A stretch of 64,000 nucleotides of DNA from Anaerolineae bacterium (lineage in GTDB: Bacteria > Chloroflexota > Anaerolineae > Aggregatilineales > Phototrophicaceae): positions 86,411-150,410 of the forward strand of contig JAJECX010000038.1 in NCBI GenBank assembly GCA_022821805.1, in the 5' to 3' direction. Both the position numbers and the translations under genes were made by a program. Each line of letters begins with the position of its first letter. The stretch's first letter is position 1. The notes beneath the pieces are model-generated. The model saw only the letters and a list, made by a program, of their open reading frames with translations, was not told where the DNA came from and searched no databases. Positions 47,832 through 57,412 of the stretch are shown here, one piece after another.

Positions 47832-49220
47832 ATGACCGACAGACCGAATATCGCGCTCTTCCTGACCGATGACCATGGCGCCTGGGCCAATGGCTGCTAC
47901 GGCAGCAGCGAAGCGCAGACGCCGACGCTGGACGCGCTGGCGACGCTGGGAACGCGCTTCGTGAACGCGTACACGCCAACACCGGTCTGTTCGCCAGCGC
48001 GCGCCAACTTGCTCAGCGGCAAGACGGCATCGCAGGTGGGGATTCACGATTGGCTGCAAGAATGGATTCCCGCAGTCGGCGAGCGCGATTGGCTGGGCGG
48101 GACGCGGACGCTCTTTGATTACCTGAGCGAAGCCGGTTATCACTGCGGTTTGAGCGGCAAATGGCATCTTGGTCAATCGCATCTGCCGCCGCGCGGCGCC
48201 GATTATCATTTTGGCTTGCCGGGCTGGCAAGGCTCGCATAATGGTCCTTACTCTTATGCGCGGAATGGCGAAACGGTCGAACTGGATGGCAACAAGTCGC
48301 GTTTCATCACCGACCACGCGATTGAGTTTCTCGACACCGTTCCGGCGGACAAGCCCTTCTTCCTCAACATCGGCTATATCGCCACGCATTCGCCTTACCG
48401 GCGGCAGGAGCATGATCCAGCGCAGACGGCAAAGTATCAGGACTGTCCATTCGACGAGATCCCCAAATGGGCGCCGCATCCCTGGCTGAAAAACGAAGGC
48501 GGGGGAAACGAGCTCAGCGAAGCGGAATTGCTGGATCGATATATCGGCTATTACGCTGCCGTGACTGAAATTGACGACAATATCGCCCGTGTCATCGGCG
48601 CGCTTGAAGCGCGTGGCTTGCGCGAAAATACGATCATAATCTACACCTCGGATCACGGCTGCGCCATCGGGCACAAAGGCTTCTTTGGCAAGGGCAACAG
48701 CACGCGCCCGCTGAATATGTACGAAGTATCGCTGCAGGTGCCGCTACTCATTTCGGGACCCGGAGTGGAGGCGAAGGCAGTGGAAGAATACGTCGATCAC
48801 TGCGATACCTTCCATACGATCTGCGAACTGGCTGGCGTCAACTTGCCCCGAGATGAAATCTACGCCGGTGAATCGTACGCGGCGATGCTGTGTGGAGAAG
48901 CATTGGCTTGGGACAATACACGTTACGGCGAATTTGGCGATCTGCGCATGATTCGTGATGAACGCTGGAAGCTGGTCTGGCGCTATCCGGCGGGACCGCA
49001 CGACCTGTACGACTTGCGGGATGATCCGGACGAATTGAGCAATGTCTTCGCTGAGCATCCGCAGGTGGCGGAGGCCTACAAGGGGCGGCTGGATGAATTC
49101 TATGCTGGGCGCGAGGATGCCGCGTTGACGGGTCTGCGCGTCAAGCAGCTGCCGAAACACAACTACAAGGAAGCCTGGCGCGATGGCGAGCGCGAGGCGC
49201 GCGGTTTGCAGGTGTATTGA
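47832..49220 (+). CDS. sulfatase, Cys-type
   Basis: A 462-residue sulfatase. The formylglycine motif C-S-P-A-R begins at Cys53 (PVCSPARANLLSGKT). Metal-binding Asp13 and Asp14 lie in LFLTDDHG, and later sites in SGKWHLG and YTSDHGCAIGHKG. The enzyme hydrolyses sulfate esters, probably on glycans, after Cys53 is converted to formylglycine. The radical SAM maturase at 61587 is the likely activator. No signal peptide is seen with the start at 47832, so it appears cytoplasmic. An earlier in-frame start at 47718 would add 38 residues that look unrelated to the family. Confidence 0.93.
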   Translation: MTDRPNIALFLTDDHGAWANGCYGSSEAQTPTLDALATLGTRFVNAYTPTPVCSPARANLLSGKTASQVGIHDWLQEWIPAVGERDWLGGTRTLFDYLSEAGYHCGLSGKWHLGQSHLPPRGADYHFGLPGWQGSHNGPYSYARNGETVELDGNKSRFITDHAIEFLDTVPADKPFFLNIGYIATHSPYRRQEHDPAQTAKYQDCPFDEIPKWAPHPWLKNEGGGNELSEAELLDRYIGYYAAVTEIDDNIARVIGALEARGLRENTIIIYTSDHGCAIGHKGFFGKGNSTRPLNMYEVSLQVPLLISGPGVEAKAVEEYVDHCDTFHTICELAGVNLPRDEIYAGESYAAMLCGEALAWDNTRYGEFGDLRMIRDERWKLVWRYPAGPHDLYDLRDDPDELSNVFAEHPQVAEAYKGRLDEFYAGREDAALTGLRVKQLPKHNYKEAWRDGEREARGLQVY

Positions 49221-49258
49221 CGGATTAACGTTTGCGGCGGACGCTCGGCGGTTAGTGT

Positions 49259-49361
49259 CGGCCGTCAGTGTCTACGCGACCTACCAGGCCGTCCGATGCT
49301 GGGTAAGACGTTTTAGGGCGACCCAATGGGTTGCGTAGACACAAACCGTCGGTCGCCCCTA
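49259..49361. repeat. dispersed repeat in inverted arrangement
   Basis: A reverse copy CGGTCAGTGTCTACGCGACC-like at 49259-49281 and a forward copy TTGCGTAGACACAAACCG followed by TCGGTCGCCCCTA at 49331-49361 face each other. Both belong to the family at 3521, 9621 and 18502. They lie in the gap between the convergent sulfatase and the large secreted protein. Confidence 0.7.
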
Positions 49362-49411
49362 GGGTTTCCGTTGATCTGTTCGGATTAAGAGATCTGCGAC
49401 TGCAATTATGG

Positions 49412-51928
49412 CTAGGGCCGTTCGAGCGAGACATCCAGCGCGATGCCGTCGTCATAGCCGAACTTCTCAAGGGTGACGACAACGCGCCCGCTCATGGGCG
49501 TGACGAAGGCCAGCGGCAGTTCATCGGGCACGCCCATCGTGCTGTAAGACATCACTTCCATCCCGTCGATTGTAGCGGTGACATAAAGGTCTTCCACATG
49601 TCCGTAGGCCACCGCCAGATTGAGCACAAGCAGTTCGTCTTCGGCGGCGTCAAAGATCACCAGATCGCGGATGGCTTTGTCGTTCAGCGTGATGGTGACA
49701 TCGCCATCGTCGAGCGAATGGACGGGATTGCGCGCGATATGAATCGTTCCAGAACCGCTGGCGCCGTCAAAGGTGGAGATGACCAGGACGTAAGTCGCCG
49801 CGCGGTCGAACACCAGATTGCTTAATTCGGCGTCAAAGCCGGACCCGCTGTCATCGTCGAAAGCATGTTCTTCGCCGGATGGCGACACAACTTGCAGCAG
49901 GGTGTCGAGCGCGCCCTCGCTGTCGAGGGAAACGGTCAGGCTGTCGCCCGTTTGCACCGGCAGGCTGTAGTAGATCGTTGGCGATTCGGCGCTAAGGGCG
50001 AAGCTGACATCGGCGTCGAAGGCGATCGGCGTCAGGGCGATTGGCTCAATGGTGACGGTGAATTCACCGGATTCCGCCCCTTGCGGCATCATCAGCGGCT
50101 TAGCGCTGATCGCCAGGTCGTATTCGCCGCTGTAGCGCAGCTTCACGGGACCGATGATGGCGTCTTTCTGACCGCGGCTGTCATCGTTGAAGGCGAGTTC
50201 CAAATCGTCGCTGTCGATGAGCGCGGCAGCCGGGTCGAAATCGTCGGAGGCGACGGTGATCTGCACGTACTGCCCGGCGGCGCCGTCAAACTCGATTTCG
50301 GCGCGTCCCGCGATCAGGCTGCCGCTAATCACCTCGGCGTCGCCAAGGACGGTGGAAGTGAGCGTGGACGCCGCTTTGGCGGTGGCGGTCAAGATGACGG
50401 ATGACTGGTTGCCGCTGGCGCGGAGCACCTTGACGCTGTAATCGCCGGGCTGGTCGTCCTCGCCGGTGACCAATTCCAGGGCGACCATGCCGCTGGCGTC
50501 CGCGGTCTTTTCAGTGCTGTAAACGGATGCGCCGGCGAAGATGACATCAATGGCGACAGTTTCATTCGCGAGCAGGTTGCTTACGGCGATGCGGTGGCTT
50601 GAGCCGATGGCAGCCGATTGCGGCTCAATTGAGACGCTTGCGTCCGGGATGGAGCTGGCTTCCCCAGGCGCTGCTTCCGCTTGATCAGCCGCAGCGGTGA
50701 TTTCGAATACCGCCGAAGCGAGCAGTTCGCCGCCGTCAACGGGGCGCGCTTCAACGGTGTAGGCGCCGGTATCGTCTTGGTCGGTGCTGGAGACGGTCAG
50801 ATCGAATTCACCGTCCGCGTCGGCTTGGCGCGCCGCGCTGTATTCCTCTTCGCCGGCGGGGTCAAGGATGATCAGGGTGATGGACCTACCGGATTGCAAG
50901 CCGGTGGCGGCAATTGTATGCCGCGTGCCAATTGGACCCTGGGCTGGTTCTACCGATAGCGACAGGTCGCTCGCCGCCGGCTCGATTTCGCCGATGCTTA
51001 GCGCCGCGTCCGCGAGCAGGTCGCCTTCGACGAAAATGTCAACATCGTATAAGCCGTCGGTCAAGTCAGCCGGCGTCATGAAGGAAAGCGCCGCCTCGCC
51101 CGCGCCGGATGCGCGCGCCAATACGGTATCGATAAGCACGCCGTCGGCGGAGCTTATTTGGGCGGTAACACTATCAAAGGCGGCCAAGCCGCTAACGACA
51201 ATCTCGATGGCGTCTCCGGCGGCCGCCACTGCTGGCGCGAGCGTCACCGAGACGTTGCGTTCGGGCCGGGGCAAGATCGTAAAAATGCCAGCCGCGACCA
51301 GTTCGCCAAGTTCGTCATAAACCGCTATCGCATGAAGGCCGGGCGCGTCGCCTTCTACGGCGAAGATCTCGATTTCGATTAAGCCGTCTGCGTCGCTGGT
51401 ATGCTCGCGGCGATAGGCGACCTGGAAAGTCTCGCGGGCGGTGATTTCCACCGTGTATTGCGCCCGCGGCAGCAGCGCGGCGATGCGCAGCGTCTGCGCC
51501 TTGCCGAAGGGCGCCGTTTCTGGCGAAACCGTTACATCACCAAGGGATTCGCGCTCGGCGTCATCGGGGTCTGCTGCGGCGACCGTCAGCGCAAATCCGC
51601 CGCTGACGATCAGCTCGCCATCAAGCAGTACCTGGAGCCTATAGTCGCCAGGCGCATCGCCCTCGGTGCTGCCGATGGGATAGGGAATATGGCCCGCCTG
51701 GTCGCTGGTTTCTTCGCTGCTGTAGACCACTTCGCCTTCGAATACGATCTCGACTGTATAGCGCGTGTCCGGCAGCAAACCGTCGATTTCAATGGTGAAG
51801 ATGGCGCTTTCCACCTCGCCCGACTCTGGCGTGATGGTCACCGTCGGCGGTGGCTGGGCGGCTGCGCCGATCGCAAATGCGAAGATAAGGACGGTCAGGC
51901 GAATGAAGCGCGCAATGCGGAAAGGCAT
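49412..51928 (-). CDS. large secreted Ig-like/PPC repeat protein
   Basis: An 838-residue exported protein. The signal peptide FIRLTVLIFAFAIGAAAQ is followed by five Ig-like repeats of about 90 residues, each beginning like VTITPESGEV or VSIEPQSAAIG and passing through a GLLPDTRYTVEI-type strand. Three PPC-like beta domains follow to the C-terminus (GQYVQITVASDDFDPAAALID and DSLTVSLDSEGALDTLLQVV). It is probably a cell-surface or matrix protein. The ATG at 51928 has AGAGGA 7 nt upstream and places the signal peptide correctly. No enzyme motif is visible. Confidence 0.85.
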   Translation of the reverse strand: MPFRIARFIRLTVLIFAFAIGAAAQPPPTVTITPESGEVESAIFTIEIDGLLPDTRYTVEIVFEGEVVYSSEETSDQAGHIPYPIGSTEGDAPGDYRLQVLLDGELIVSGGFALTVAAADPDDAERESLGDVTVSPETAPFGKAQTLRIAALLPRAQYTVEITARETFQVAYRREHTSDADGLIEIEIFAVEGDAPGLHAIAVYDELGELVAAGIFTILPRPERNVSVTLAPAVAAAGDAIEIVVSGLAAFDSVTAQISSADGVLIDTVLARASGAGEAALSFMTPADLTDGLYDVDIFVEGDLLADAALSIGEIEPAASDLSLSVEPAQGPIGTRHTIAATGLQSGRSITLIILDPAGEEEYSAARQADADGEFDLTVSSTDQDDTGAYTVEARPVDGGELLASAVFEITAAADQAEAAPGEASSIPDASVSIEPQSAAIGSSHRIAVSNLLANETVAIDVIFAGASVYSTEKTADASGMVALELVTGEDDQPGDYSVKVLRASGNQSSVILTATAKAASTLTSTVLGDAEVISGSLIAGRAEIEFDGAAGQYVQITVASDDFDPAAALIDSDDLELAFNDDSRGQKDAIIGPVKLRYSGEYDLAISAKPLMMPQGAESGEFTVTIEPIALTPIAFDADVSFALSAESPTIYYSLPVQTGDSLTVSLDSEGALDTLLQVVSPSGEEHAFDDDSGSGFDAELSNLVFDRAATYVLVISTFDGASGSGTIHIARNPVHSLDDGDVTITLNDKAIRDLVIFDAAEDELLVLNLAVAYGHVEDLYVTATIDGMEVMSYSTMGVPDELPLAFVTPMSGRVVVTLEKFGYDDGIALDVSLERP

Positions 51929-52109
51929 GGCATGGTCCTCTACTGGCATTGGTGATTTCAGGTTCAATGGTACTGCCATTGTAGAAGGCGGATATTAAGA
52001 ATTGTAGGGCAATCGCTGGGCTAAAGCGCGGCGCTCAGCAGAATTTAGCGCGGCTTTACCCTTTTCGCTGACCGACGAAGAGCGGTTTCAATGGGCGTCG
52101 TTTAAGCGC

Positions 52110-52115
52110 TATAAT
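52110..52115 (+). promoter_or_regulatory. -10 box very close to the holB start
   Basis: A perfect TATAAT ends 6 nt before the ATG at 52122. If it works as a -10 box, transcription would start at or next to the ATG and the mRNA would be leaderless or nearly so. No good -35 element is seen. Confidence 0.4.
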
Positions 52116-52121
52116 TCGCGC

Positions 52122-53141
52122 ATGGAAGACGATTTCGCGATGGCGGGAAACTGGGGTGTCATCGGCCACGCTTGGGCGATTGACATGCTGCGGCGCAGTT
52201 TGCTCAAGGGGCGTCAGCGTCACGGCTATCTAATTACGGGGGCGCCGGCGCTGGGCAAGCGCACGCTGGCTTTGGCTTTCGCCAGCGCGCTCAATTGCGA
52301 AGCGGCCGATATCCCCGCGCGCCCCTGCGGGGAATGCCGCGCCTGCCGCGCCATCGGCCGCGCAAACGATCCGGACCTGATCGTGGCGGATGGAGAAAAG
52401 GGCGCGCCGTTGAAGATCGATGCCATCCGCGAGGTCACGCGATTGCTGGCGCTGAAGCCCTACGCCGCGCGCTACCGGATCGCCATTCTCGCGGATTTCG
52501 ACCAGGTCGCCCCGCTGGCGCAGGACGCGCTGCTGAAGACGCTTGAGGAGCCGGCCGACCATGCCATCCTGATCGTAGTCGCGAGCTCAGCTGAGCGCGT
52601 TTTGCCGACGATACGCAGTCGCGCGCAGACGATACCGCTGCGCCCGGCGCCGCTGGGGCAGATCAAGGCGGCGCTGGTCGAGCGCGGCTGTGAAGAAGAG
52701 CGCGCCGATCTCATTGCGCGCTTGAGCGGCGGGCGAGTGGGCTGGGCGCTGGCTGCGATGCGCGATGATGAATTGCTGACGTATCGCGGGGAAATGCTGG
52801 ATACGCTGCGCGATATTGTGGCGGGCGGACGACTTGGGCGAATCAAGCGCGCCGAGGCGCTAAACAAGCGATTTGGAAAAGACAAAGCCTCAGTTCGCGG
52901 CATCCTCGAAACTTGGCTGACCTACTGGCGCGATGTGCTGCTGCAATGCCATGAGAGCCCGGTAAAGCCCTGCAACAGCGATCGCGCGGACGAGATTCGG
53001 TCGCTGGCGCTGCGGATTGAGCCAGCGAGCGCTCGCGCCGCGCTGGAATCAACAAGCCGTACAATCGATGCGCTGTCAACGAACGCCAACGTCCGCCTGG
53101 CGCTGGATGCGCTGTTCCTGGATTATCCGGGGCTTGATTAA
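52122..53141 (+). CDS. holB: DNA polymerase III delta' subunit
   Basis: A 339-residue clamp-loader subunit. Features: N-terminal VIGHAWAIDMLRRSL, a P-loop region GAPALGKRT, the Cys-rich zinc module CGECRACRAIG, DLIVADGEKGAPLKIDAIREV and QDALLKTLEEPADHAILIVV. The Ser-Arg-x pattern in TIRSRAQTIPL replaces the SRC arginine-finger motif of DnaX-type proteins. The P-loop ends KRT rather than KT/S, which fits a delta' that does not hydrolyse ATP. It loads the beta clamp with delta and tau/gamma. There is no Shine-Dalgarno sequence before the ATG. Confidence 0.92.
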   Translation: MEDDFAMAGNWGVIGHAWAIDMLRRSLLKGRQRHGYLITGAPALGKRTLALAFASALNCEAADIPARPCGECRACRAIGRANDPDLIVADGEKGAPLKIDAIREVTRLLALKPYAARYRIAILADFDQVAPLAQDALLKTLEEPADHAILIVVASSAERVLPTIRSRAQTIPLRPAPLGQIKAALVERGCEEERADLIARLSGGRVGWALAAMRDDELLTYRGEMLDTLRDIVAGGRLGRIKRAEALNKRFGKDKASVRGILETWLTYWRDVLLQCHESPVKPCNSDRADEIRSLALRIEPASARAALESTSRTIDALSTNANVRLALDALFLDYPGLD

Positions 53142-53150
53142 CTGGGGATT

Positions 53151-54188
53151 CTATTCGATCGGGATCCAGTTGGCCGGCTTTTCCGCCGCTTCGAGGATTG
53201 AATCCGGCACAAGCACAATCTTGCCGAAGCCAGGTTCTTTTTCTATCTTGCGGTGCGCCTTTTGCGCGCGGCTCAGCGGCATGACCTCGTCAACCAGCGG
53301 ATTGTAGGTTCCGTTTGCCAGATTCTTCAGCATTGTCGCAAGTTCCTTGGGCTTGGTAGAGCCAGTGGAACCGTGGATGCTGAAGTTTTTCAGATAGAGG
53401 TCCATGACGTTGAGGCGGGCTTGCGGCTTGCGCAAAACGCCGGCGATGATCAGTCGACCGCCGCTGCCGAGCATATCCAGCGATTCTTCCAGGTTTAGCT
53501 GGTCGCTGCAATGCAGCGCCAGGCTGGCGCCGCGTTCGTCGGTCGCGACCTTGACTTGGCGAACCAGATCATCGCCGGCATCTTCCAGCACGACGTCAGC
53601 GCCGATTTCCTGCAATCTTGCGGCATATTTGCCTTCGCTGATGGCGATGACTTTTGCGCCGCGCGCGCGGGCAATCTGAACGGCGGACGCGCCGAGCGCC
53701 CCGGCCGCCCCCCGGATTACCAGCATGTCCGTCTTTTTGAGTTTTCCATTGCTGACCAGAGCGAAGTGAGCGTCGGCGAAGCTGGCGCCTGCGGCGACCG
53801 CGGCCTGAAAATCGAGCTCGTCCGGCAGCGCGATCAATTGGTCGGCGGGTACGGCGCAGAATTCGGCGTAGCCCCCGTTGATTTCGCCTCCCAAAGCGTC
53901 GGAACAGGCAAAGACACGCGACCCGACCTCCCAGCCATTGACATCGTCGGCGACCGCTTCGATCTCGCCGGCCAAGTCGGCGCCAAGAATGTGTGGCATC
54001 GGCTTGCGGATGATCAAGCGGCCGCTGCGCAAAGCCAGGTCCTTGGGATTGACCGATGTGGCGTGAATCTTTACCAGTGCCTGGCCCGGCGCAGGCGTTG
54101 GAACGCGGATGCGCGTGACCTTGAGGACGCGGGGCCGCCCGATATTCTCCATGATGATGGCGCGCATGCTTTCGCCGCTGAGTGACAT
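53151..54188 (-). CDS. MDR family NAD(P)H-dependent oxidoreductase
   Basis: A 345-residue medium-chain dehydrogenase/reductase of the quinone oxidoreductase type. The GroES-like N-terminus (MRAIIMENIGRPRVLKV, SVNPKDLALRSG) is followed by a Rossmann domain with GAAGALGASAVQIARARGA. The structural-zinc Cys cluster is absent, as in zinc-free quinone reductases. ATG 54188 has GGGAAAG upstream; ATG 54167 gives the canonical MRAIIM start. It converges on holB and is not part of an obvious operon. Confidence 0.9.
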   Translation of the reverse strand: MSLSGESMRAIIMENIGRPRVLKVTRIRVPTPAPGQALVKIHATSVNPKDLALRSGRLIIRKPMPHILGADLAGEIEAVADDVNGWEVGSRVFACSDALGGEINGGYAEFCAVPADQLIALPDELDFQAAVAAGASFADAHFALVSNGKLKKTDMLVIRGAAGALGASAVQIARARGAKVIAISEGKYAARLQEIGADVVLEDAGDDLVRQVKVATDERGASLALHCSDQLNLEESLDMLGSGGRLIIAGVLRKPQARLNVMDLYLKNFSIHGSTGSTKPKELATMLKNLANGTYNPLVDEVMPLSRAQKAHRKIEKEPGFGKIVLVPDSILEAAEKPANWIPIE

Positions 54189-54258
54189 GGATCTTTCCCG
54201 ATTGGCGCTGCCGTTTCCGGAAGTAGTCTAGCGCAAGGGTACTGGGCTGTAAACGGGC

Positions 54259-54531
54259 TTATGCCTTGCCGAAGCGCCTGGCGTTGCGGGCGCGCGCTTT
54301 GGCGATTTCGGCTTGACGATCGCGCGGCGGGGCGCTGGTTTCCAGCGTGCTGAGCAGGGTTGATGTTGCGCGCGTGATATCGGCGACGGCGCGCTGGAAG
54401 GCGGCTTTGTTGGCGGCCGAGGGCGCGCGGTATCCGCTGACCTTGCGCACGTATTGCAGGGCGGCCGCTTCAATGTCGGCGGACGCGCTGGGCGGATCGT
54501 AATTGAAGAGCGTGCGGATATTGCGGCACAT
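54259..54531 (-). CDS. DUF2277 family protein
   Basis: A 90-residue protein that matches DUF2277 along its whole length: MCRNIRTLFNYDPP, EAAALQYVRKVSGYRAPS, and SAPPRDRQAEIAKARAR near the C-terminus. The family is small and cytoplasmic, with no assigned role. It is a single gene between two unrelated genes on the same strand. Confidence 0.92.
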   Translation of the reverse strand: MCRNIRTLFNYDPPSASADIEAAALQYVRKVSGYRAPSAANKAAFQRAVADITRATSTLLSTLETSAPPRDRQAEIAKARARNARRFGKA

Positions 54532-54587
54532 GGCTCGGACCTCGCAGCGATCTGTGAATGGCGTCTATTGTAGCAGGCGAGTGTCTC

Positions 54588-55469
54588 TCAGTCGCGATGG
54601 AGTCGCGGTATGAGATCACGATATTCGGGCGGCATGTAAGGACGCGTGTCTTCCAGGCGCTGAAACTTGTCAAACAGCGTGTCGCTCTCCGGCTGGCCGG
54701 GGTAATTGGCAATCTTCCATTGGATGAAGGGCCAAAGGCGCAGGCGGGCGGTCTCAAACTCTTGCGCGATCAGCCTGGCGGCGACGCCGCAGCGCTCGAT
54801 GAATCGCTGTTTTTCAAAGGCTTCAAAAATTTGGTCCTGGTCAAAATGCACGCGGCGATGAGCGAAAATGGTCCAGCCCTGGTGGTTGCCATCCAGCACC
54901 ATGTAGCTGGCGCGCCGATCGCCGTCGAGCGGAACGCCGACCGAACCCGGATTAAAAATATGCCATCGTCCGACATGCCGTTCCAGCGGGATATGGCTGT
55001 GCGCGCCGATTATGGCGCCTTCGGGAATGTTGCGCAGCCAGCATTCCACATCGTTCGCCGCTGAAACAGGCGTGATGGCGACCCAGGGATTATCCGGTAT
55101 CCCATGGAAGACGCGAATCGACGCTGCGTCGGCGAAGCGCAGCGAGAGTGTATCGGGCAGGCAGGCGAGGAAGTTAATCCATTTCGCGCCCAGTTGGTCT
55201 CGCAGCCAGGCTGGCAAGGTGAAAGCGGACCAATGCGCCGGCATTCTGGGCGTCTGGAAGTCGAGGGCATAAAAGGCGTTGTTGCCCCGGATGACCGCCC
55301 AGTAGCGCTCGGTGATGATTTCCAGTGCTTCACGGGAAAAGGGGCCAACATTGACGCTGTCGCCGGCCACGACCACATGATCGACTTCAAATTGCGCCAT
55401 GTCCTTGATGACCGCTTCCAGCGCGGGCAGGTTGCCGTGGATATCGGCCAAGACTGCCAATCGTGTCAT
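54588..55469 (-). CDS. calcineurin-like metallophosphoesterase
   Basis: A 293-residue phosphoesterase of the YfcE/MPP type. Metal ligands are in LADIHGN (Asp9, His11), VAGDSVNVGP, RGNN and GAHSHIP. The usual GNH motif reads GNN, so one catalytic His is replaced. The ATG at 55469 has AGGAGG just upstream and puts the first motif at the N-terminus. It follows galE on the same strand with a 54-nt gap. The substrate is unknown. Confidence 0.88.
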   Translation of the reverse strand: MTRLAVLADIHGNLPALEAVIKDMAQFEVDHVVVAGDSVNVGPFSREALEIITERYWAVIRGNNAFYALDFQTPRMPAHWSAFTLPAWLRDQLGAKWINFLACLPDTLSLRFADAASIRVFHGIPDNPWVAITPVSAANDVECWLRNIPEGAIIGAHSHIPLERHVGRWHIFNPGSVGVPLDGDRRASYMVLDGNHQGWTIFAHRRVHFDQDQIFEAFEKQRFIERCGVAARLIAQEFETARLRLWPFIQWKIANYPGQPESDTLFDKFQRLEDTRPYMPPEYRDLIPRLHRD

Positions 55470-55523
55470 ATCAGCTCCTCCTTCTACAGAAGCTGATACA
55501 ACGCGATTGCGCGATTTCACCAC

Positions 55524-56510
55524 TTACGATTCGTAGCCCCTGGGGTGGCGGCGGTGCCAATTCCAGGCGGTTTCGATAATAGCTTCGAGGTTGTTGTAGT
55601 CGGTTTCCCATCCGAGCTCGCGGCCGATCTTTTCACTGTCGGCGACGAGCACGGGCAGGTCGCCGGGTCGGCGCGGCGCGTCAATGGCGGGAATCGGGTG
55701 TCCCGTTACTTTGCGGGCGGCCTTGATGACCTCGCGCACGGAATAGCCGCTGCCGCTGCCGAGGTTGTAGACGCGGCTTTCGCCATGCGCCAGCGCTTCC
55801 AATGCCAAGATGTGGGCGCGCGCCAGATCGAGAACGTGCACATAATCGCGGATGCAGGCGCCATCGGGTGTATCGTAGTCGGTACCGTAAATCTCGATAG
55901 CATCGCGCTGACCGAGCGCGACCTGCAGGACGAGCGGGATCAGGTGGGATTCGGGATCGTGCGCTTCGCCAATATGCCCGTCCGGATGGGCGCCGCAGGC
56001 GTTGAAATAGCGCAGGCAGCAGTATTTGATGCCGTAGAGCCGGTCCATCCAGGCGAGCAGCCGTTCGGCCATATACTTGGTTTCGCCGTAGATGCTGCCG
56101 GGGATCAGCGCCTCGCTTTCGTCGATGGGGAAACGCGTCGGCTGGTCGTATAGGTTGGCGGTGGAAGAAAGAATGAAGCGCTTTACATCGTATTGGCTGG
56201 CGCATTCGAGCAAGTTGATAAAGGTATAGAGATTGTCGCGCAGGTAATTGAAGGGCTTGCGCATGCTCTCGCTGACCTGGATCTGCGAGGCGAAATGCAA
56301 AATGCCTTCAATCCGGTGCGCCTTGAAAGCGGCTGCCAGCGCCGCGCGGTCATGCAGATCGGCGACGATCAGCGTCGCATCGGGGTGAACTGCGCCGCGG
56401 TTCCCCTTGCTCAAATTGTCGAAAACCACCACGTGGTAATCGCGCTCGGCCAGCAGTTGGACAACATGACTGCCGATGTAGCCGGCGCCGCCGGTCACCA
56501 AGACCTTCAT
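55524..56510 (-). CDS. galE: UDP-glucose 4-epimerase
   Basis: A 328-residue short-chain dehydrogenase-type epimerase. NAD-binding GGAGYIGSH lies at the N-terminus, and the active site has SSTANLY with YGETK (Ser, Tyr-x3-Lys). GalE-specific segments are [16 protein letters not shown] and [13 protein letters not shown]. It interconverts UDP-glucose and UDP-galactose for glycan synthesis. ATG 56510 has GGGAG 7 nt upstream and is preferred to ATG 56516. Since the family is broad, a UDP-arabinose or UDP-glucuronate epimerase cannot be excluded. Confidence 0.92.
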   Translation of the reverse strand: MKVLVTGGAGYIGSHVVQLLAERDYHVVVFDNLSKGNRGAVHPDATLIVADLHDRAALAAAFKAHRIEGILHFASQIQVSESMRKPFNYLRDNLYTFINLLECASQYDVKRFILSSTANLYDQPTRFPIDESEALIPGSIYGETKYMAERLLAWMDRLYGIKYCCLRYFNACGAHPDGHIGEAHDPESHLIPLVLQVALGQRDAIEIYGTDYDTPDGACIRDYVHVLDLARAHILALEALAHGESRVYNLGSGSGYSVREVIKAARKVTGHPIPAIDAPRRPGDLPVLVADSEKIGRELGWETDYNNLEAIIETAWNWHRRHPRGYES

Positions 56511-56666
56511 TTGCATTCTCCCTGCATGGCTGCAAAGTATAGCTTACTTTGCAGGAGGTCAGATAATCTGGATTCGCTCCTGACGCCTTTGCGCATTTGC
56601 ATGCGTATATAATGGTGCGCGGGGATAGGTGTTTCAGCGAGTCCGACAGGGGCATTATTCGGGGCG

Positions 56667-56822
56667 ATGATGACGGACGAGCCCAAGGAAGAGCGAGGCT
56701 GGACGGCGGCGGAGCGACAAGCGCTGCGCAAGCTGATTCGCATGGCGCTGATCTTGCTGCTGGCGATTGCAGTCGCCGGCACGATTGCCGCGCTGCTGAG
56801 CTCGGCGCTGGGGACGGTGTAA
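56667..56822 (+). CDS. 51-residue single-helix membrane protein
   Basis: An ATG at 56667 opens a 51-codon frame ending TAA 56820-56822. The product has a charged N-terminal half (DEPKEERGWTAAERQALRKL) and one hydrophobic helix (MALILLLAIAVAGTIAALL). A TATAAT at 56608-56613 lies about 54 nt upstream. The ribosome binding site is only GGGG. It is plausible as a small membrane protein but unrecognised, and its reality is less certain than that of the 57-residue one at 7733. Confidence 0.5.
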   Translation: MMTDEPKEERGWTAAERQALRKLIRMALILLLAIAVAGTIAALLSSALGTV

Positions 56823-56887
56823 TCCGGGCTGAGTGATTTGCGTCAGGCTATGCGGTATAATTGGGCGGAGGTAAAGGAGCAAGGTTA

Positions 56888-57412
56888 ATGATTGAGACGC
56901 CAGCACGTAATGTTTTTGCCGTTATCGCCGACTTTCTTGCGGACGATCCGACCGATGAAGAACTGCTCGCCTATAAGTTGCCCGACGATCTTCAGAACCG
57001 CGTGAGCCATCTGCTGTATCTCAATCGCGAAGCCGAGTTGACCTGTGAACAGCGGCATGAGTTAGATGACTTCGTATATGCCGATAACATGATTAGTCTG
57101 CTCAAAACAAAGATTAAGTTGCGGCAAAGTGGCAAGAGCAGACGAGAAGAACCCGTGATTGATACGCCAGTGCGAAATTTACCTGTTGCAGTTGCTGAAT
57201 TCTTGACTTCTGACCCTACAGATGATGAATTACTTGCTTACATGTTTCCCGAAGACATACAGGCGCGTGTTCATTTTCTACTCGACCGCAACGGCGAGGG
57301 TGAGCTGACCAGAGATGAACGGCATGAATTGGACGATTTTATCCGCGCGAATCGAATGATGACTTCGTTGAAAATCAACCGGGAACTCCGCCTCAAAGGC
57401 TTGAAACCTTGA
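56888..57412 (+). CDS. tandem-domain helical protein, partner of HNH nuclease
   Basis: A 174-residue protein made of two copies of an 85-residue unit: residues 1-85 and 90-174, aligned on DPTDEELLAYKLPDDLQNRV / DPTDDELLAYMFPEDIQARV and ELTCEQRHELDDF / ELTRDERHELDDF. The helical L-x-EE-x2-EL-D-F/L pattern also occurs in the partner at 62946-63350. AAGGAG precedes the ATG at 56888. Its TGA overlaps the HNH start by 4 nt, so the two are translationally coupled. Its role, perhaps control of the nuclease, is inferred. Confidence 0.8.
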   Translation: MIETPARNVFAVIADFLADDPTDEELLAYKLPDDLQNRVSHLLYLNREAELTCEQRHELDDFVYADNMISLLKTKIKLRQSGKSRREEPVIDTPVRNLPVAVAEFLTSDPTDDELLAYMFPEDIQARVHFLLDRNGEGELTRDERHELDDFIRANRMMTSLKINRELRLKGLKP

